Source of the DNA: Haemophilus parahaemolyticus
GTDB lineage: Bacteria; Pseudomonadota; Gammaproteobacteria; Enterobacterales; Pasteurellaceae
Direction: 5' to 3'
Assembly (NCBI RefSeq): GCF_002015035.1
Contig: NZ_MUXY01000001.1
Coordinates: forward strand, 123,100-187,099
Length of the DNA: 64,000 nt
Shown here one piece after another: positions 48,681-59,936 of the stretch. The position numbers were made by a program, and so were the translations under genes. How positions within the stretch are numbered: position 1 is the stretch's first letter; every line of letters starts with the position of its first letter. Below the pieces are notes generated by a model. The model was not told the origin of the DNA and ran no database searches. It was given only the letters and a program-made list of their open reading frames with translations.

Positions 48681-49949
48681 TTAAGCGGTCAATTTTTTCA
48701 ATCTTTCTGCATAAGCATTCCAATCGGTAATTGGACGCGTTGCGACTCCGCTTTCCATTGCAGCTTTTGCAACCGCTGATGATACCTGCACGATTAAACG
48801 CGGATCAAATGGCGTTGGGATTAAATAATCCGCACCGAATGATAAGTGGCCGTAGTTTGAAATCACTTCAAGTGGTACAGGCTCTTTCGCTAAATCTGCG
48901 ATGGCGTGAGCGGCTGCCATTTTCATTTCTTCGTTGATTGCGGTTGCCCCAACATCTAACGCACCACGGAATAAGAATGGGAAGCAAAGCACGTTGTTTA
49001 CTTGGTTTGGATAGTCTGAACGACCAGTACATACAACCGCATCTGGACGTACTGCTTTCGCATCGTGCGGAGTTGTTTCTGGCACTGGATTTGCAAGTGC
49101 AAGAATTAACGGAGTATCTGCCATCGTTTTGATCATCTCTTGGCTTAATGCCCCTGCTTTTGAGCAACCTAAGAACACATCTGCACCTTTAATTGCATCT
49201 GCAAGGGTACGCCAACCATTATCTTCGATAGCATAGAACTGTTTAGTCTCATCCATTTTATCGCCACGACCTTGGAAGATCACCCCTTTCGAGTCACACA
49301 TTGTGATGTTCTCTTTCTTGAAGCCTAATGAGCGAAGCAAGTTGGTACACGCAATAGCTGATGCACCCGCACCATTTACTACTAAACGCACTTCATCAAT
49401 TTTTTTGCCCACTACTTGTAAGCCATTTAATGCAGCAGCCCCCACGATAATTGCTGTGCCGTGTTGGTCATCGTGGAAAACAGGGATGCCCATACGTTCA
49501 CGTAATGTTTTTTCGATGTAGAAACACTCTGGTGCTTTAATATCCTCAAGGTTAATCCCACCAAAGGTCGGCTCAAGAGAAGCGATAATATCAACTAATT
49601 TTTCAGGATTGGTTTCGTTGATTTCGATATCGAAAACATCAATGCCTGCAAATTTTTTGAAAAGGACGCCTTTACCTTCCATAACAGGTTTTGATGCCAA
49701 TGCCCCAATGTTGCCCAATCCTAATACCGCTGTACCATTTGAGATAACAGCCACTAAGTTACCCCGAGCAGTATAACGGCTTGCTGTGGCAGGATCTTTT
49801 TCAATTTCTAAGCAAGGCTCTGCCACGCCAGGTGAATATGCAAGAGCTAAATCGTGCTGAGTTGCAAGGTTTTTAGTTGGTGTCACAGAGATTTTACCTG
49901 GGATTGGAAATTCGTGAAAATCAAGGGCTTCTTGTTTTAAATCGCTCAT
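48681..49949 (-). CDS. Short malic enzyme (MaeB-type catalytic part only)
   Basis: 422 residues that follow the malic-enzyme half of MaeB closely: [67 protein letters not shown] and [12 protein letters not shown]. The phosphotransacetylase-like C-terminal half (over 300 residues in the enteric enzyme) is absent: the ORF ends with its own stop and terminator. It decarboxylates malate to pyruvate with NAD(P). Next to the citrate lyase operon it may act on oxaloacetate like CitM, which is an inference. 152 bp below citT, with a terminator between. Confidence 0.88.
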   Translation of the reverse strand: MSDLKQEALDFHEFPIPGKISVTPTKNLATQHDLALAYSPGVAEPCLEIEKDPATASRYTARGNLVAVISNGTAVLGLGNIGALASKPVMEGKGVLFKKFAGIDVFDIEINETNPEKLVDIIASLEPTFGGINLEDIKAPECFYIEKTLRERMGIPVFHDDQHGTAIIVGAAALNGLQVVGKKIDEVRLVVNGAGASAIACTNLLRSLGFKKENITMCDSKGVIFQGRGDKMDETKQFYAIEDNGWRTLADAIKGADVFLGCSKAGALSQEMIKTMADTPLILALANPVPETTPHDAKAVRPDAVVCTGRSDYPNQVNNVLCFPFLFRGALDVGATAINEEMKMAAAHAIADLAKEPVPLEVISNYGHLSFGADYLIPTPFDPRLIVQVSSAVAKAAMESGVATRPITDWNAYAERLKKLTA

Positions 49950-50035
49950 ATTATGTCCTTATTTTATTGTGTTAGGGGATGAATGTAGAGGTTTTTATCA
50001 AATTAAGAAAGATAAGTTAAATATGATATATAAGA

Positions 50036-50084
50036 TAACAAAAAGCGGTGAGGTTTTGCAAAATTTTTACAAAATTCCACCGCT
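50036..50084 (-). terminator. Uptake-sequence hairpin terminator after citT
   Basis: In the transcript direction AGCGGTGGAATTTTG pairs with CAAAACCTCACCGCT, then TTTTTGTTATC. One arm contains the AAGCGGTG uptake-sequence core and its TTTGCAAAA tail. Confidence 0.75.
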
Positions 50085-50101
50085 AGTTGATTAAGAAATA
50101 A

Positions 50102-51553
50102 TTAGTTTACTGAAGGTAAAATGCCTGCACTGAAAAGGTATTCCCACCACGCAAGACCTAAAGTTGCGTGAATGATTAAGCTACCGAATGCAACCACTGC
50201 ACCTGCAATCCACCAAGATTTGATGTCGTTGTAACCCGCACCAAATGTGATTGGACCTGGACCACCACCGTAGTGCGTTACAGAACCACCGTAAGAGTTA
50301 GAGAATAATAAGCCTAACGCTAATAATTCAACTGGTGCACCCGCCACTTTACCTACTGTTGCGAATACTGGCACCATCGCAGCAACATAAGCACCGCCTG
50401 ATGCAAACAAGTAACGTACAGATACACTTAAAATTAAGATAATGATTAACGCTAATCCACCTTGACCTTCAAATTGAAGATAGTTTTCAAGGGTTTTTGC
50501 TAACCACGTAAAGAAACCTGCTTTATCTAAGATGCTTGACATACCGATGATACCACCGTACCAAATTAAGGTATCCCAACCGGCTTTGTTTTTACGCACA
50601 TCATCCCAAGATACGATGCTTAATACAATGCAAAGCACCATGGTGATTAACGCAATGGTTGTTGCATTTACGTGTAAGAAATCGGCGAAAATCCAACCAA
50701 ATAGTGCTAGCACGAATAACACCGCTAATGATTTTTCTCGGAAAGACATTGGACCTAACTCTTCCAAGCCTTTTTTCGCAATCGCTTTGTTATCTACTTG
50801 TTTTAATTCAGGTTTTGCAATGATATAACAGATAAACGGAATAATGAATAAACATAATAAACCTGGTACAGAAGCGGCTAAGAACCACTCTACCCAGTTT
50901 AATTTGATGCCTAAAATTGGCGACATTAGCTCAAGTGCTAATGCGTTTGGTGCCATTGCAGTTAAGAAAATGTATGAGGTGGTTTTTACCGACATATACA
51001 CGTTCATCATTAAATAACGACCCGCTAATTTAGGTGATTTTTCGGGATCTGAACCTAATGCTACCGCCACACTGTTCATAATTGGGAAAACAATACCACC
51101 TGCACGTGCTGTATTTGATGGTGTTGCAGGAGATAATAATAAATCCAAGAACATACTCACATAACCGATACGTAATGTGGTGCTACCGAACCAGTTAATC
51201 ATATGGTATGCAATACGTTTACCTAAACCTGTAATCACAAATGCAGAACTTAATGTAAACGCAGTGAAAATTAACCAAGTTGTACCTGATTGATAACCTG
51301 AAAGTGTTTGGCTCACTTTCACAAGCTCTTTTGCCCCTTCTGTATTACCAATGGTTGCGGCAGATGCGGCAACTGCTGCCAATAATAAGACTGGCTCGCC
51401 GAATGGTTTGATCACCAAACCAACTATAGTTGCAATATAGATACCTAATAAACGCCACGCAATCAGAGACAGCCCCTCTGGTGCAGGCAACAAGAAGAAG
51501 ATCACGGGAATTGCAAGCAACACCGCGGTTTTCTGAGCTTTAGATAAAGCCAT
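50102..51553 (-). CDS. citT: CitT-type citrate:dicarboxylate transporter (DASS family)
   Basis: 483 residues (E. coli CitT 487). Hydrophobic throughout, with LSPATPSNTARAGGIVFPI in the N-terminal repeat and SNSYGGSVTHYGGGPGPI in the C-terminal repeat, motifs of the plant-DIT1/CitT branch. It should exchange external citrate for internal succinate. Last gene of citD-citE-citF-citXG-citT, 27 bp after citXG, which makes citrate its likely substrate. Confidence 0.88.
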   Translation of the reverse strand: MALSKAQKTAVLLAIPVIFFLLPAPEGLSLIAWRLLGIYIATIVGLVIKPFGEPVLLLAAVAASAATIGNTEGAKELVKVSQTLSGYQSGTTWLIFTAFTLSSAFVITGLGKRIAYHMINWFGSTTLRIGYVSMFLDLLLSPATPSNTARAGGIVFPIMNSVAVALGSDPEKSPKLAGRYLMMNVYMSVKTTSYIFLTAMAPNALALELMSPILGIKLNWVEWFLAASVPGLLCLFIIPFICYIIAKPELKQVDNKAIAKKGLEELGPMSFREKSLAVLFVLALFGWIFADFLHVNATTIALITMVLCIVLSIVSWDDVRKNKAGWDTLIWYGGIIGMSSILDKAGFFTWLAKTLENYLQFEGQGGLALIIILILSVSVRYLFASGGAYVAAMVPVFATVGKVAGAPVELLALGLLFSNSYGGSVTHYGGGPGPITFGAGYNDIKSWWIAGAVVAFGSLIIHATLGLAWWEYLFSAGILPSVN

Positions 51554-51580
51554 AAGTTCACCTCTATAAAAGATTGAAAG

Positions 51581-52981
51581 TTAAAGATTAAGGTAATGTT
51601 TAAAAAAAATCAGTAATGCCAATAAATCCGCACTGCCACCTGAGCTGAGGTTTTTCGCAATGCAAGCCTGATCCAATTGGCTTAATTCGGTTTTTAACGC
51701 CTTTTCGTTCAATAATACCGCTTGGTTTTTAAGCAGATTTTCCGCTGCTTGCTGAACAAAAACAAGTCCGTCCATTCCACCACGATACACTACATTTGTA
51801 TCGGGGTTAAACCGCATTAAATAAACCAGAGCGATTAACCATTGATGCTCAAGGGAATTTACCTCTATATTTGCAAGGAAATCTATCGTTTGGCGAACCA
51901 GTTCAAAACCACTCTCCGCCTCGCCTCTTGCCCCCGTTAAACCATATTGTTGGAACAATTGCACGCCTGCGGTAAGCGGTTGATTTTTTGTAATATTTTG
52001 CAATTCCGCACACAATCCTTTAGCCAATTCCGCCACCGTTTCGCAAATTAACGCAACGCTTTCTGTCTGTTTATTTTGTTGATACAAACGCCCAATCGCC
52101 GTACAAACTAACCCAAAGGCAAAAATCGCCCCTTTATGCGTATTCACATTATGGGTTGCTTGCAACATTGCTTTTTCAGCTTGTAAACCAAGCGGTCGAA
52201 CTTGAGCTAAAATTTGCGAACTTGGCTGCTCTGCAGTTTTCACTCCTTCCAATACAAAGCGAGCAAAAAACGGCTTCAACGCCAATGCACTTCGCTCAAA
52301 GGTCTGTAAATTCATATCACGGTGCGAACCATTATTTATACTATCTACTAAACCAGGCTTGGGAGAAAGACGAGCTTCACTCACTAATGCTTGATAAGCA
52401 AATTCTGCAATTTGCTCGGCAAAATCCACCGCTTGCACGCGGCGTTGCATTTCTGCAAAAATTTCATCAAAACTATGCTTACGAGAACGAGCACAGCTTT
52501 TGGCGTTATCATTGCATACCAAGCAAGGACGTGGCGGAAAATCAAAATCCGCACGGCTTAATAATTTGCCATTACGGTTAATCACATCAATATCCCAAAG
52601 GCGTGCAAGTGGAGAACTGTCTTCCAATTGCATTGCAGCTTGTTTTAATAATGTGGCATCAATAGGCAGTACAAATAATGCTTCATGCCCTGTTTCTAAC
52701 GGGCGAATAAATTGGGCGGTAATTTCCACGCCCAATGTTTGAAATAAAGCGGTTAGATTTTCTAAAGCTTTTGCAAAAATTTCATCAAGTAACGCATTCT
52801 TTTTCACGCCACCTACGGCTAACAACGTCAGCGAAAGCAACGTTTCGCCATATTGCTCAAGGCATTGTTGCTGTAAGTTGGCACGACTCTCTCGAGCATC
52901 TAACAGCTGCTCGAGAGAAATGGTTTGCCCTCTCAATGAAAACGTTTTGCGAAATTTACTGAAAATCATACCGCTTGTCAT
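51581..52981 (-). CDS. citXG: CitX/CitG fusion: citrate lyase prosthetic-group synthase and transferase
   Basis: 466 residues. The N-terminal ~180 residues are CitX (SLEQLLDARESRANLQQ, and the catalytic GxxRxxDxDxx-like SPLARLWDIDVI), which attaches the prosthetic group to CitD. The rest is CitG (EARLSPKPGLVDSINNGSHRDMN, AKNLSSGGSADLLALLIFF), which makes triphosphoribosyl-dephospho-CoA. H. influenzae is known to carry the same fusion. The start (ATG 52981 or 52969) is uncertain because neither has a clear Shine-Dalgarno; it begins 8 bp after citF. Confidence 0.9.
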   Translation of the reverse strand: MTSGMIFSKFRKTFSLRGQTISLEQLLDARESRANLQQQCLEQYGETLLSLTLLAVGGVKKNALLDEIFAKALENLTALFQTLGVEITAQFIRPLETGHEALFVLPIDATLLKQAAMQLEDSSPLARLWDIDVINRNGKLLSRADFDFPPRPCLVCNDNAKSCARSRKHSFDEIFAEMQRRVQAVDFAEQIAEFAYQALVSEARLSPKPGLVDSINNGSHRDMNLQTFERSALALKPFFARFVLEGVKTAEQPSSQILAQVRPLGLQAEKAMLQATHNVNTHKGAIFAFGLVCTAIGRLYQQNKQTESVALICETVAELAKGLCAELQNITKNQPLTAGVQLFQQYGLTGARGEAESGFELVRQTIDFLANIEVNSLEHQWLIALVYLMRFNPDTNVVYRGGMDGLVFVQQAAENLLKNQAVLLNEKALKTELSQLDQACIAKNLSSGGSADLLALLIFFKHYLNL

Positions 52982-52989
52982 ACGTAAAA

Positions 52990-54492
52990 TTACGCTTTTA
53001 CTTGATATACAGTATCGATCACAGAACCATCACGGTAGCGCACGACTGCAACAGGTTTATCGGTAAATTCGATCTCTTTCGGTTTACCTGTAATGCTATA
53101 TGCACGTTCGCAAAGTTGTTCAATCGTGAACAATTGAATACCCGCATTGGTTAATGCTTCGATTAAATCTGGGCGTTTTGGATTCACCGCTACACCGTGA
53201 TCGGTTACTAAAATGTCGATATTTTCCCCTGGTGTCACGCAAGTAATGACGTTTTCCACTACAGTTGGGATACGACCACGTACTAACGGTGCAACAATAA
53301 TTGCCACCTGAGCAGAAGAGGCAGTATCACAGTGACCACCTGATGCACCACGAATCACACCATCAGAACCTGTTAATACGTTCACGTTAAATTTGGTATC
53401 GATTTCAAGTGCTGAAAGGATTACCACATCTAAACGCTCAACAGAAGCCCCTTTTGAGCTGTAGTTTGCGTATTGGTTTGCAGATACTTCAATGTGATTT
53501 GGGTTACGAGCAAGAGATTCTGCCGCGACAGAGTCAAAACTTTGCACGTCGATCAGTTTCTTAATCAAACCTTTTTCGTGCAAGGCAACCATACTTGCTG
53601 TGATACCACCTAATGCGAAGTCTGCTGTCACACCATCACGTACCATTTTATCTTCTAAGAAACGTGTTACCGCAAGAGCTGCACCGCCTGAACCTGTTTG
53701 TAATGAGAAACCATCTTTGAAATAGCCTGAACCGAAGATCACTTCTGCACATTTACGTGCGATCAACAATTCACGTGGGTTTGTAGTCATACGAGTTGCC
53801 CCGCCACCGATTTTTTTCGGATCGCCAACGGCATCAACTTGAACGATTAAATCCACTTGGTCTTGAGCAATACTGATTGGATGGTGCGGATATTCAGCAA
53901 ATTCTTCCGTTAATAACACCACTTTGTTCGCATATTCCGCATCAACACGTGCATAACCTAATGAACCACATTTGCTTTTGCCTGTGAAACCGTTGGCATT
54001 ACCGAATTTATCACAGCAAGGCACACCTAAAAAGGCAACGTCGATTTTCAACTCCCCTGATTTTACTAAGTGAACACGACCACCGTGAGAATGGATGTTT
54101 ACGGGCTCAGCCAAAATACCTTTTGAGATTTCATCCGCTAATTGACCGCGTAAACCTGATGAGTAAATTTTGGTGACTACACCATTTTTGATATGCTCAA
54201 CAATTGGAAAATGGCTGTCGATTAACGAGCTTGAAGCTAAGGTTAAGTTTTTAAAGCCCATTTCCGCAATTTTGTTCATCACCATATTTACTACGAAATC
54301 ACCGCCACGGAAAGCGTGGTGGAATGAAACGGTCATTCCATCTTTTAAGCCTGAACGGCGGATAGCATCTTCAAGACTATCGCAAATTTTGCGGTCTTTT
54401 GCTGTACGTGCAAGAGATTCTGCTTTTGGCACCGCTTGATAAACTGGGCGACCTGCATTGAATTTTTCGATACGTTGTTCACGAGTTGTCAT
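52990..54492 (-). CDS. citF: Citrate lyase alpha subunit (citrate:acetyl-ACP transferase)
   Basis: 500 residues with a CoA-transferase-like fold: SFHHAFRGGDFVVNMVM, SHGGRVHLVKSGELKIDVAF, GSGYFKDGFSLQTGSGGAALAV and GASGGHCD. It exchanges acetyl for citryl on the CitD prosthetic arm. 12 bp after citE, in the citDEF core. Confidence 0.95.
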   Translation of the reverse strand: MTTREQRIEKFNAGRPVYQAVPKAESLARTAKDRKICDSLEDAIRRSGLKDGMTVSFHHAFRGGDFVVNMVMNKIAEMGFKNLTLASSSLIDSHFPIVEHIKNGVVTKIYSSGLRGQLADEISKGILAEPVNIHSHGGRVHLVKSGELKIDVAFLGVPCCDKFGNANGFTGKSKCGSLGYARVDAEYANKVVLLTEEFAEYPHHPISIAQDQVDLIVQVDAVGDPKKIGGGATRMTTNPRELLIARKCAEVIFGSGYFKDGFSLQTGSGGAALAVTRFLEDKMVRDGVTADFALGGITASMVALHEKGLIKKLIDVQSFDSVAAESLARNPNHIEVSANQYANYSSKGASVERLDVVILSALEIDTKFNVNVLTGSDGVIRGASGGHCDTASSAQVAIIVAPLVRGRIPTVVENVITCVTPGENIDILVTDHGVAVNPKRPDLIEALTNAGIQLFTIEQLCERAYSITGKPKEIEFTDKPVAVVRYRDGSVIDTVYQVKA

Positions 54493-54504
54493 TTTTTATT
54501 CCCC

Positions 54505-55392
54505 TTACTCTTCACGGATACCAGATTTTGCACGTTCAAGAACGAGTTTCGCACGGTCAATAATTGGTGCATCAATCATTTTACCGTTTAATGAAACGAC
54601 ACCTAAACCGTTACGTTCAGCTTCTTCTGCTGCGTCAATAATGCGTCTTGCTTGATCCACATCTTTTTGTGTTGGTGCGAATAAGTTGTGAAGTAACTCA
54701 ATTTGGCGAGGGTTAATTAACGATTTACCATCAAAGCCTAATTGCTTGATTAACGCTGCTTCTGCTAAGAAACCTTCTTCGTTGTTTGCATTTGAGTAAA
54801 CCGTATCGAATGCTTGAATGCCTGCAGCACGAGCAGCTTGGAGAATTGAGCAACGAGCGAATAATAACTCAATACCTTCTGGAGAACGCTCAGTTTTTAA
54901 GTTACGCACATAGTCTTCTGCCCCTAATGCGATACCGATTAAACGGTTAGAAGCCGTCGCAATTTGGTTTGCTTGGGTAATGCCTAATGGCGATTCAATT
55001 GCCGCCAACATTTTGGTTGATCCCACTTTACGACCGCACACTTTTTCGATTTCAGTGATTTCGTGATCCATATCAATTACATCTTGTGCGGTTTCCGTTT
55101 TTGGCATACGCACCACATCAACGCCTGCACGCACAACGGCATTTAAGTCAGCTAAACCAAATTCAGAATCTAATGGGTTTACACGCACAACGGTTTCAAT
55201 CTCTTGATAAAGTGGGTGTTGTAAGGCGTGAGCGACTAAGATACGTGCGGAATCTTTCTCTTTTAACGCCACCGCATCTTCAAGGTCGAACATAATAGCG
55301 TCAGGTTTATAAATGAAAGTATTGCTGATCATCGCAGCATTTGAACCTGGCACAAACAACATACTTCTTCTTAATTTAATTGGTTGGCTCAT
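54505..55392 (-). CDS. citE: Citrate lyase beta subunit (citryl-ACP lyase)
   Basis: A 295-residue HpcH/HpaI-type aldolase: [50 protein letters not shown] and [11 protein letters not shown] with the metal-binding Glu/Asp. It splits citryl-ACP into oxaloacetate and acetyl-ACP. Its ATG overlaps the citD stop by 4 bp. Confidence 0.96.
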   Translation of the reverse strand: MSQPIKLRRSMLFVPGSNAAMISNTFIYKPDAIMFDLEDAVALKEKDSARILVAHALQHPLYQEIETVVRVNPLDSEFGLADLNAVVRAGVDVVRMPKTETAQDVIDMDHEITEIEKVCGRKVGSTKMLAAIESPLGITQANQIATASNRLIGIALGAEDYVRNLKTERSPEGIELLFARCSILQAARAAGIQAFDTVYSNANNEEGFLAEAALIKQLGFDGKSLINPRQIELLHNLFAPTQKDVDQARRIIDAAEEAERNGLGVVSLNGKMIDAPIIDRAKLVLERAKSGIREE

Positions 55393-55676
55393 AGCACTTT
55401 CTCCCAGTTAATTTGCTCATCGGTTGCACGTAATAATGCGGCTTTTAATCTTGCACGAAGCACGCAATCTAATGCCCCTTTATCTTCCACGATCACTTGG
55501 GCGTTTGAGACTTCAAACTGTTTTAACACATCGTGAATAGTGGCAAGAATGTCGTCGCCAAATTGTTTATCTACCGAACTATTAAGTTCAATTTCAAGCG
55601 TATTAGCCGGTGCAATTCGCACTTGTGCATCGCTAGATTCTAATGTGCCAGCTACGGCAGCTTTGGTTATCTGCAT
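55389..55676 (-). CDS. citD: Citrate lyase acyl carrier protein (gamma subunit)
   Basis: 95 residues. Ser14 in [11 protein letters not shown] is the site of the phosphoribosyl-dephospho-CoA arm. First gene of the operon here; citC, which acetylates the arm, is usually just upstream of citD and is not present in the following 240 bp. Confidence 0.94.
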   Translation of the reverse strand: MQITKAAVAGTLESSDAQVRIAPANTLEIELNSSVDKQFGDDILATIHDVLKQFEVSNAQVIVEDKGALDCVLRARLKAALLRATDEQINWEKVL

Positions 55677-56795
<1,119 letters not shown>

Positions 56796-56817
56796 AAAGC
56801 TCTTAAAATAGAAATGA

Positions 56818-56847
56818 TCAGGGGCGGGGATAACATCCCCACCCCTA
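56818..56847. terminator. Terminator between convergent metF and rho
   Basis: GGGGCGGGGAT-AAC-ATCCCCACCCC, a GC-rich stem usable from both sides, with little T-run. Confidence 0.6.
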
Positions 56848-56851
56848 TTAT

Positions 56852-58114
56852 CTATGAACGTTTCATAATTTCAAAAAACTCTTCGTTAGTTTTTGCAACA
56901 CTGAGTTTATCAATTAACCATTCAATTGCCTCAACTTCACCCATTGGGTTAAGCACTTTACGTAACATCCAGGTTTTTTGGTGCTCTTCAGGACTCATCA
57001 ATAGGTCATCTTTACGTGTGCCAGAACGGTTAAATTCAATTGCTGGGAAGATACGACGTTCTGCAATTTTACGAGAAAGATGCAGTTCCATATTACCCGT
57101 TCCCTTAAACTCTTCGAAAATAACCTCGTCCATTTTCGATCCTGTATCCACAAGAGCTGTTGCGATAATAGTTAAGCTACCGCCCTCTTCAACATTACGT
57201 GCTGCACCGAAGAAACGTTTTGGACGGTGTAAAGCGTTAGCATCTACACCACCTGATAAAATTTTACCTGAAACAGGGGTCACGGTATTGTAAGCACGAG
57301 CAAGACGTGTGATAGAGTCTAATAAAATCACCACATCTTTTTTGTGTTCAACCGCACGTTTTGCTTTCTCAATTACCATTTCGGCAACTTGAACATGGCG
57401 TGTTGCAGGTTCATCAAAGGTTGAAGCAATCACTTCGCCACGCACGGTACGTTGCATTTCAGTTACCTCTTCAGGGCGTTCATCAATCAATAACACAATT
57501 AACTCACATTCTGGGTAATTGTGCGTGATGCTTTGTGCAATATTTTGCAGAAGAACGGTTTTACCCGCTTTTGGCGGTGCTACGATCAACGCACGCTGAC
57601 CTTTACCAATGGGTGCGGCTAAATCTAAGATACGAGCGGTTAAATCTTCGGTTGAGCCATTACCACGTTCCATACGTAAACGAGAGTTGGCGTGAAGAGG
57701 GGTTAAGTTTTCGAAAAGGATTTTACTGCGAGAAACTTCTGGTTTGTCGTCATTAACAAGATCAACTTTAAGTAGAGCAAAATAGCGCTCGCCTTCTTTA
57801 GGTGGGCGGATTTTTCCCTCTATTTTATCCCCCGTTTGTAAATTAAAACGGCGGATTTGGCTTGGCGAAACATAAATATCATCAGGACCAGCCAAATAAG
57901 AGCTATCAGCTGAACGTAAGAAACCAAAACCATCTGGCAAGATTTCTAACACGCCTTGACCAAAAATATCTTCGCCACTTTTTGCATGTTGTTTAAGGAT
58001 GGCGAAAACAATATCTTGCTTGCGTAAACGGGCTAAATTTTCTAAACCCATTTGGTTTTCACCCATTTCGACAAGCTCCGAAACGGGGGTATTTTTTAAT
58101 TGAGTAAGATGCAT
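56852..58114 (-). CDS. rho: Transcription termination factor Rho
   Basis: 420 residues. N-terminal helical region ([20 protein letters not shown]), cold-shock-like RNA-binding domain ([23 protein letters not shown]), Walker [13 protein letters not shown], Walker B region [16 protein letters not shown], and the Q/R loops ([14 protein letters not shown]). Hexameric RNA translocase that ends untranslated transcripts. Stands alone behind a 155-bp clean leader, then an IS remnant. Confidence 0.97.
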   Translation of the reverse strand: MHLTQLKNTPVSELVEMGENQMGLENLARLRKQDIVFAILKQHAKSGEDIFGQGVLEILPDGFGFLRSADSSYLAGPDDIYVSPSQIRRFNLQTGDKIEGKIRPPKEGERYFALLKVDLVNDDKPEVSRSKILFENLTPLHANSRLRMERGNGSTEDLTARILDLAAPIGKGQRALIVAPPKAGKTVLLQNIAQSITHNYPECELIVLLIDERPEEVTEMQRTVRGEVIASTFDEPATRHVQVAEMVIEKAKRAVEHKKDVVILLDSITRLARAYNTVTPVSGKILSGGVDANALHRPKRFFGAARNVEEGGSLTIIATALVDTGSKMDEVIFEEFKGTGNMELHLSRKIAERRIFPAIEFNRSGTRKDDLLMSPEEHQKTWMLRKVLNPMGEVEAIEWLIDKLSVAKTNEEFFEIMKRS

Positions 58115-58264
58115 AGGAATTTTTGATAAGTTAAAAATAATGAGGATTGGATATCATATTACTGTGGGAGATATAGCTTCCTGCTATAAATTTGACATAA
58201 GAAGAATACGCCAAGTTGTGAAAAATTGCAAACTCTTTCTGATTTTAGACCGCTTTTATCGCTA

Positions 58265-58485
58265 TTTTCATACAAAAACTCCCAATCCACTATGATTAAA
58301 TTGGTTAATCCAACGTTCTCATGTTGTTTCAGCAAATTGAAAATACCTGCGGGTGAGTGAACGGTTTTTACCATTTTGAAGATAAAATTTGATGACTTAT
58401 TGTTTGAAAAGAAAATTGTATTTGGTCATAAAAAATCTGCACCTTAGTGAGTTGGTTGTTTAGTCCAGATTTTGGGGTGCAGAAC
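58265..58485 (-). mobile_element. IS3-family (IS150-like) remnant, copy 2
   Basis: The right end (TCTGCACC...GGTGCAGA hairpin, 58436-58483) and the orfA front are homologous to the copy at 4.4 kb. From ATG 58429 the minus strand reads MTKYNFLFKQ-stop-VIKFYLQNGKNRSLTRRYFQ, then FAETT-stop-ERWINQFNHSG. Two nonsense codons and loss of the opposite terminal repeat show older decay than copy 1. It lies between rho and ytfJ. Confidence 0.75.
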
Positions 58486-58512
58486 AATAGAATATCTATC
58501 GGGGCAAACCAA

Positions 58513-59070
58513 TTATTGCACTAAATTTTTGACTAAACCAATAACAGTCTGAATTTCCTCACTCGAAAGTTTACCTTCCTTCACAAACTTCACTTTGCCT
58601 GATTTATCCAACACAATAACCGCACTCTCTTTGCCTTTTAAACCCCATTCGTTTTTAACAGAGCTTTTATCGTCTAACACCACTTGGCTATGAGGGTTCT
58701 CTTTTTTGCCATTTTCTGCACTGCTTTTAACAAATAAACCCGTGCCTACAATAGCATCATCAGCATTGATAATCGTCGTGGTTTGATATTGGGTTGGGTT
58801 AAAGTGAGCCGCTTTAATTGCATCAATGACTGCTTGGTTTTTCTCTTTGGCTGCACTTCTGCCTGCTAAGTGATGCACAATGCGAACTTTGCCATTTAAC
58901 GCGGTCGATTTCCATGGTTGAAATGCTACTTCTTTGCCTTTCAATACGATTTCACCTTCATCTGAGACGCTTACTTGCGGTAAAGATTGTTCTAATTTGA
59001 GATTGTGTGCTAAAGCAGTATTACCTAATAAGATTGCACTTGTTAAAAGTGTGAAAAGGGATTTTTTCAT
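58513..59070 (-). CDS. ytfJ: YtfJ-family periplasmic protein
   Basis: 185 residues with a signal peptide (MKKSLFTLLTSAILLGNTALA, cut after ALA). The mature part has a thioredoxin-like layout (GKVRIVHHLAGRSAAKEKNQ, AVIVLDKSGKVKFVKEGKLS) without a CxxC motif. Family role unknown. The start at ATG 59070 has AAGGA upstream; the longer in-frame reading adds an implausible N-terminus. Confidence 0.85.
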   Translation of the reverse strand: MKKSLFTLLTSAILLGNTALAHNLKLEQSLPQVSVSDEGEIVLKGKEVAFQPWKSTALNGKVRIVHHLAGRSAAKEKNQAVIDAIKAAHFNPTQYQTTTIINADDAIVGTGLFVKSSAENGKKENPHSQVVLDDKSSVKNEWGLKGKESAVIVLDKSGKVKFVKEGKLSSEEIQTVIGLVKNLVQ

Positions 59071-59132
59071 ATTAATTCCTTCGTTGTTAAAGTGTATTAT
59101 TACTCTCTCCCTTTGAGGAAGAGGGGGAGAAT

Positions 59133-59936
59133 TTACCAACTTCCGCCAGCACCGCCGCCGCCAGAAGATCCGCCACCAAAGCTGTCACCGCTACCACGGC
59201 TTCCGCCACCAAAGCTACCACTGAATCCGCCGCCAAATCCGTTATTGCTGCGAGATGCTCGCATCATTTCTCGACCTAATTGGTCTAGTGTGCTTGGGCT
59301 AACATAACGGCTATTGCCACGCGGATAGAAAATAACAAAAATCACCAACCCCACTCCTAAGAAAAAGAGTAGCCCGTTAATGTCATCGAACGGTTGTTGT
59401 TCTTCGCCATAGCTGTCGTAAGCAGCGTATTCACCATTGATGGCTGCCATAACTGCCGATAATCCGTTGGCAATGCCTTCCGCATAACGCTCTTGTTTGA
59501 AATAAGGCGTGATGTTATGGCGAATAATGGTTGAAACCGTTGCATCAGGCAGTGCCCCTTCAATACCTCGCCCTGTTGCGATAAAGAGTTTACGGTCATT
59601 TTTGGCAACGAGTAATAATACACCATTATTCTCGTTATGTTTGGTTCGACCAATGCCCCATTTGTTGAATAAATTGGTCGCATATTGAGCAATCTCTTCG
59701 CCTTGCGTGGTGGGGATAATCGCCACAATAATTTGAGAGCTGGTTTTATTGCGGTTTTCAATCAACGCATTTTCCAGTGTTCGCCATTCTTGAGGGCTGA
59801 GTGTGTTGGTGTAATCATTCACATAATAGAACGGATCGGGTGCTTTAGGATAATCAACCGCCCAGCTGTTTAAGTTAAAAAACAATAAAAATAGCCCAAA
59901 CAAGCGGTAAAAATGTTGAGAAAATTTGCTAATCAT
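59133..59936 (-). CDS. TPM-domain (YgcG-type) membrane-anchored protein
   Basis: 267 residues. Signal/anchor (about residues 8-26), TPM_phosphatase domain (DYTNTLSPQEWRTLENALIE, IATGRGIEGALPDATVS), a second membrane helix (INGLLFFLGVGLVIFVIFY) and a C-terminal Gly/Ser-rich tail ending GGGSSGGGGAGGSW, a hallmark of YgcG proteins. Probably anchored in the inner membrane with the TPM domain outside. It overlaps the preceding TPM gene by 4 bp and belongs with lemA. Confidence 0.85.
   Translation of the reverse strand: MISKFSQHFYRLFGLFLLFFNLNSWAVDYPKAPDPFYYVNDYTNTLSPQEWRTLENALIENRNKTSSQIIVAIIPTTQGEEIAQYATNLFNKWGIGRTKHNENNGVLLLVAKNDRKLFIATGRGIEGALPDATVSTIIRHNITPYFKQERYAEGIANGLSAVMAAINGEYAAYDSYGEEQQPFDDINGLLFFLGVGLVIFVIFYPRGNSRYVSPSTLDQLGREMMRASRSNNGFGGGFSGSFGGGSRGSGDSFGGGSSGGGGAGGSW

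Noticed and set aside
59092..59128. Seventh REP-like unit upstream of ytfJ
   Set aside because: CTCTCCCTTTGAGGAAGAGG is similar in composition but lacks the CTGCCAAATCTCC flank and the exact hairpin.
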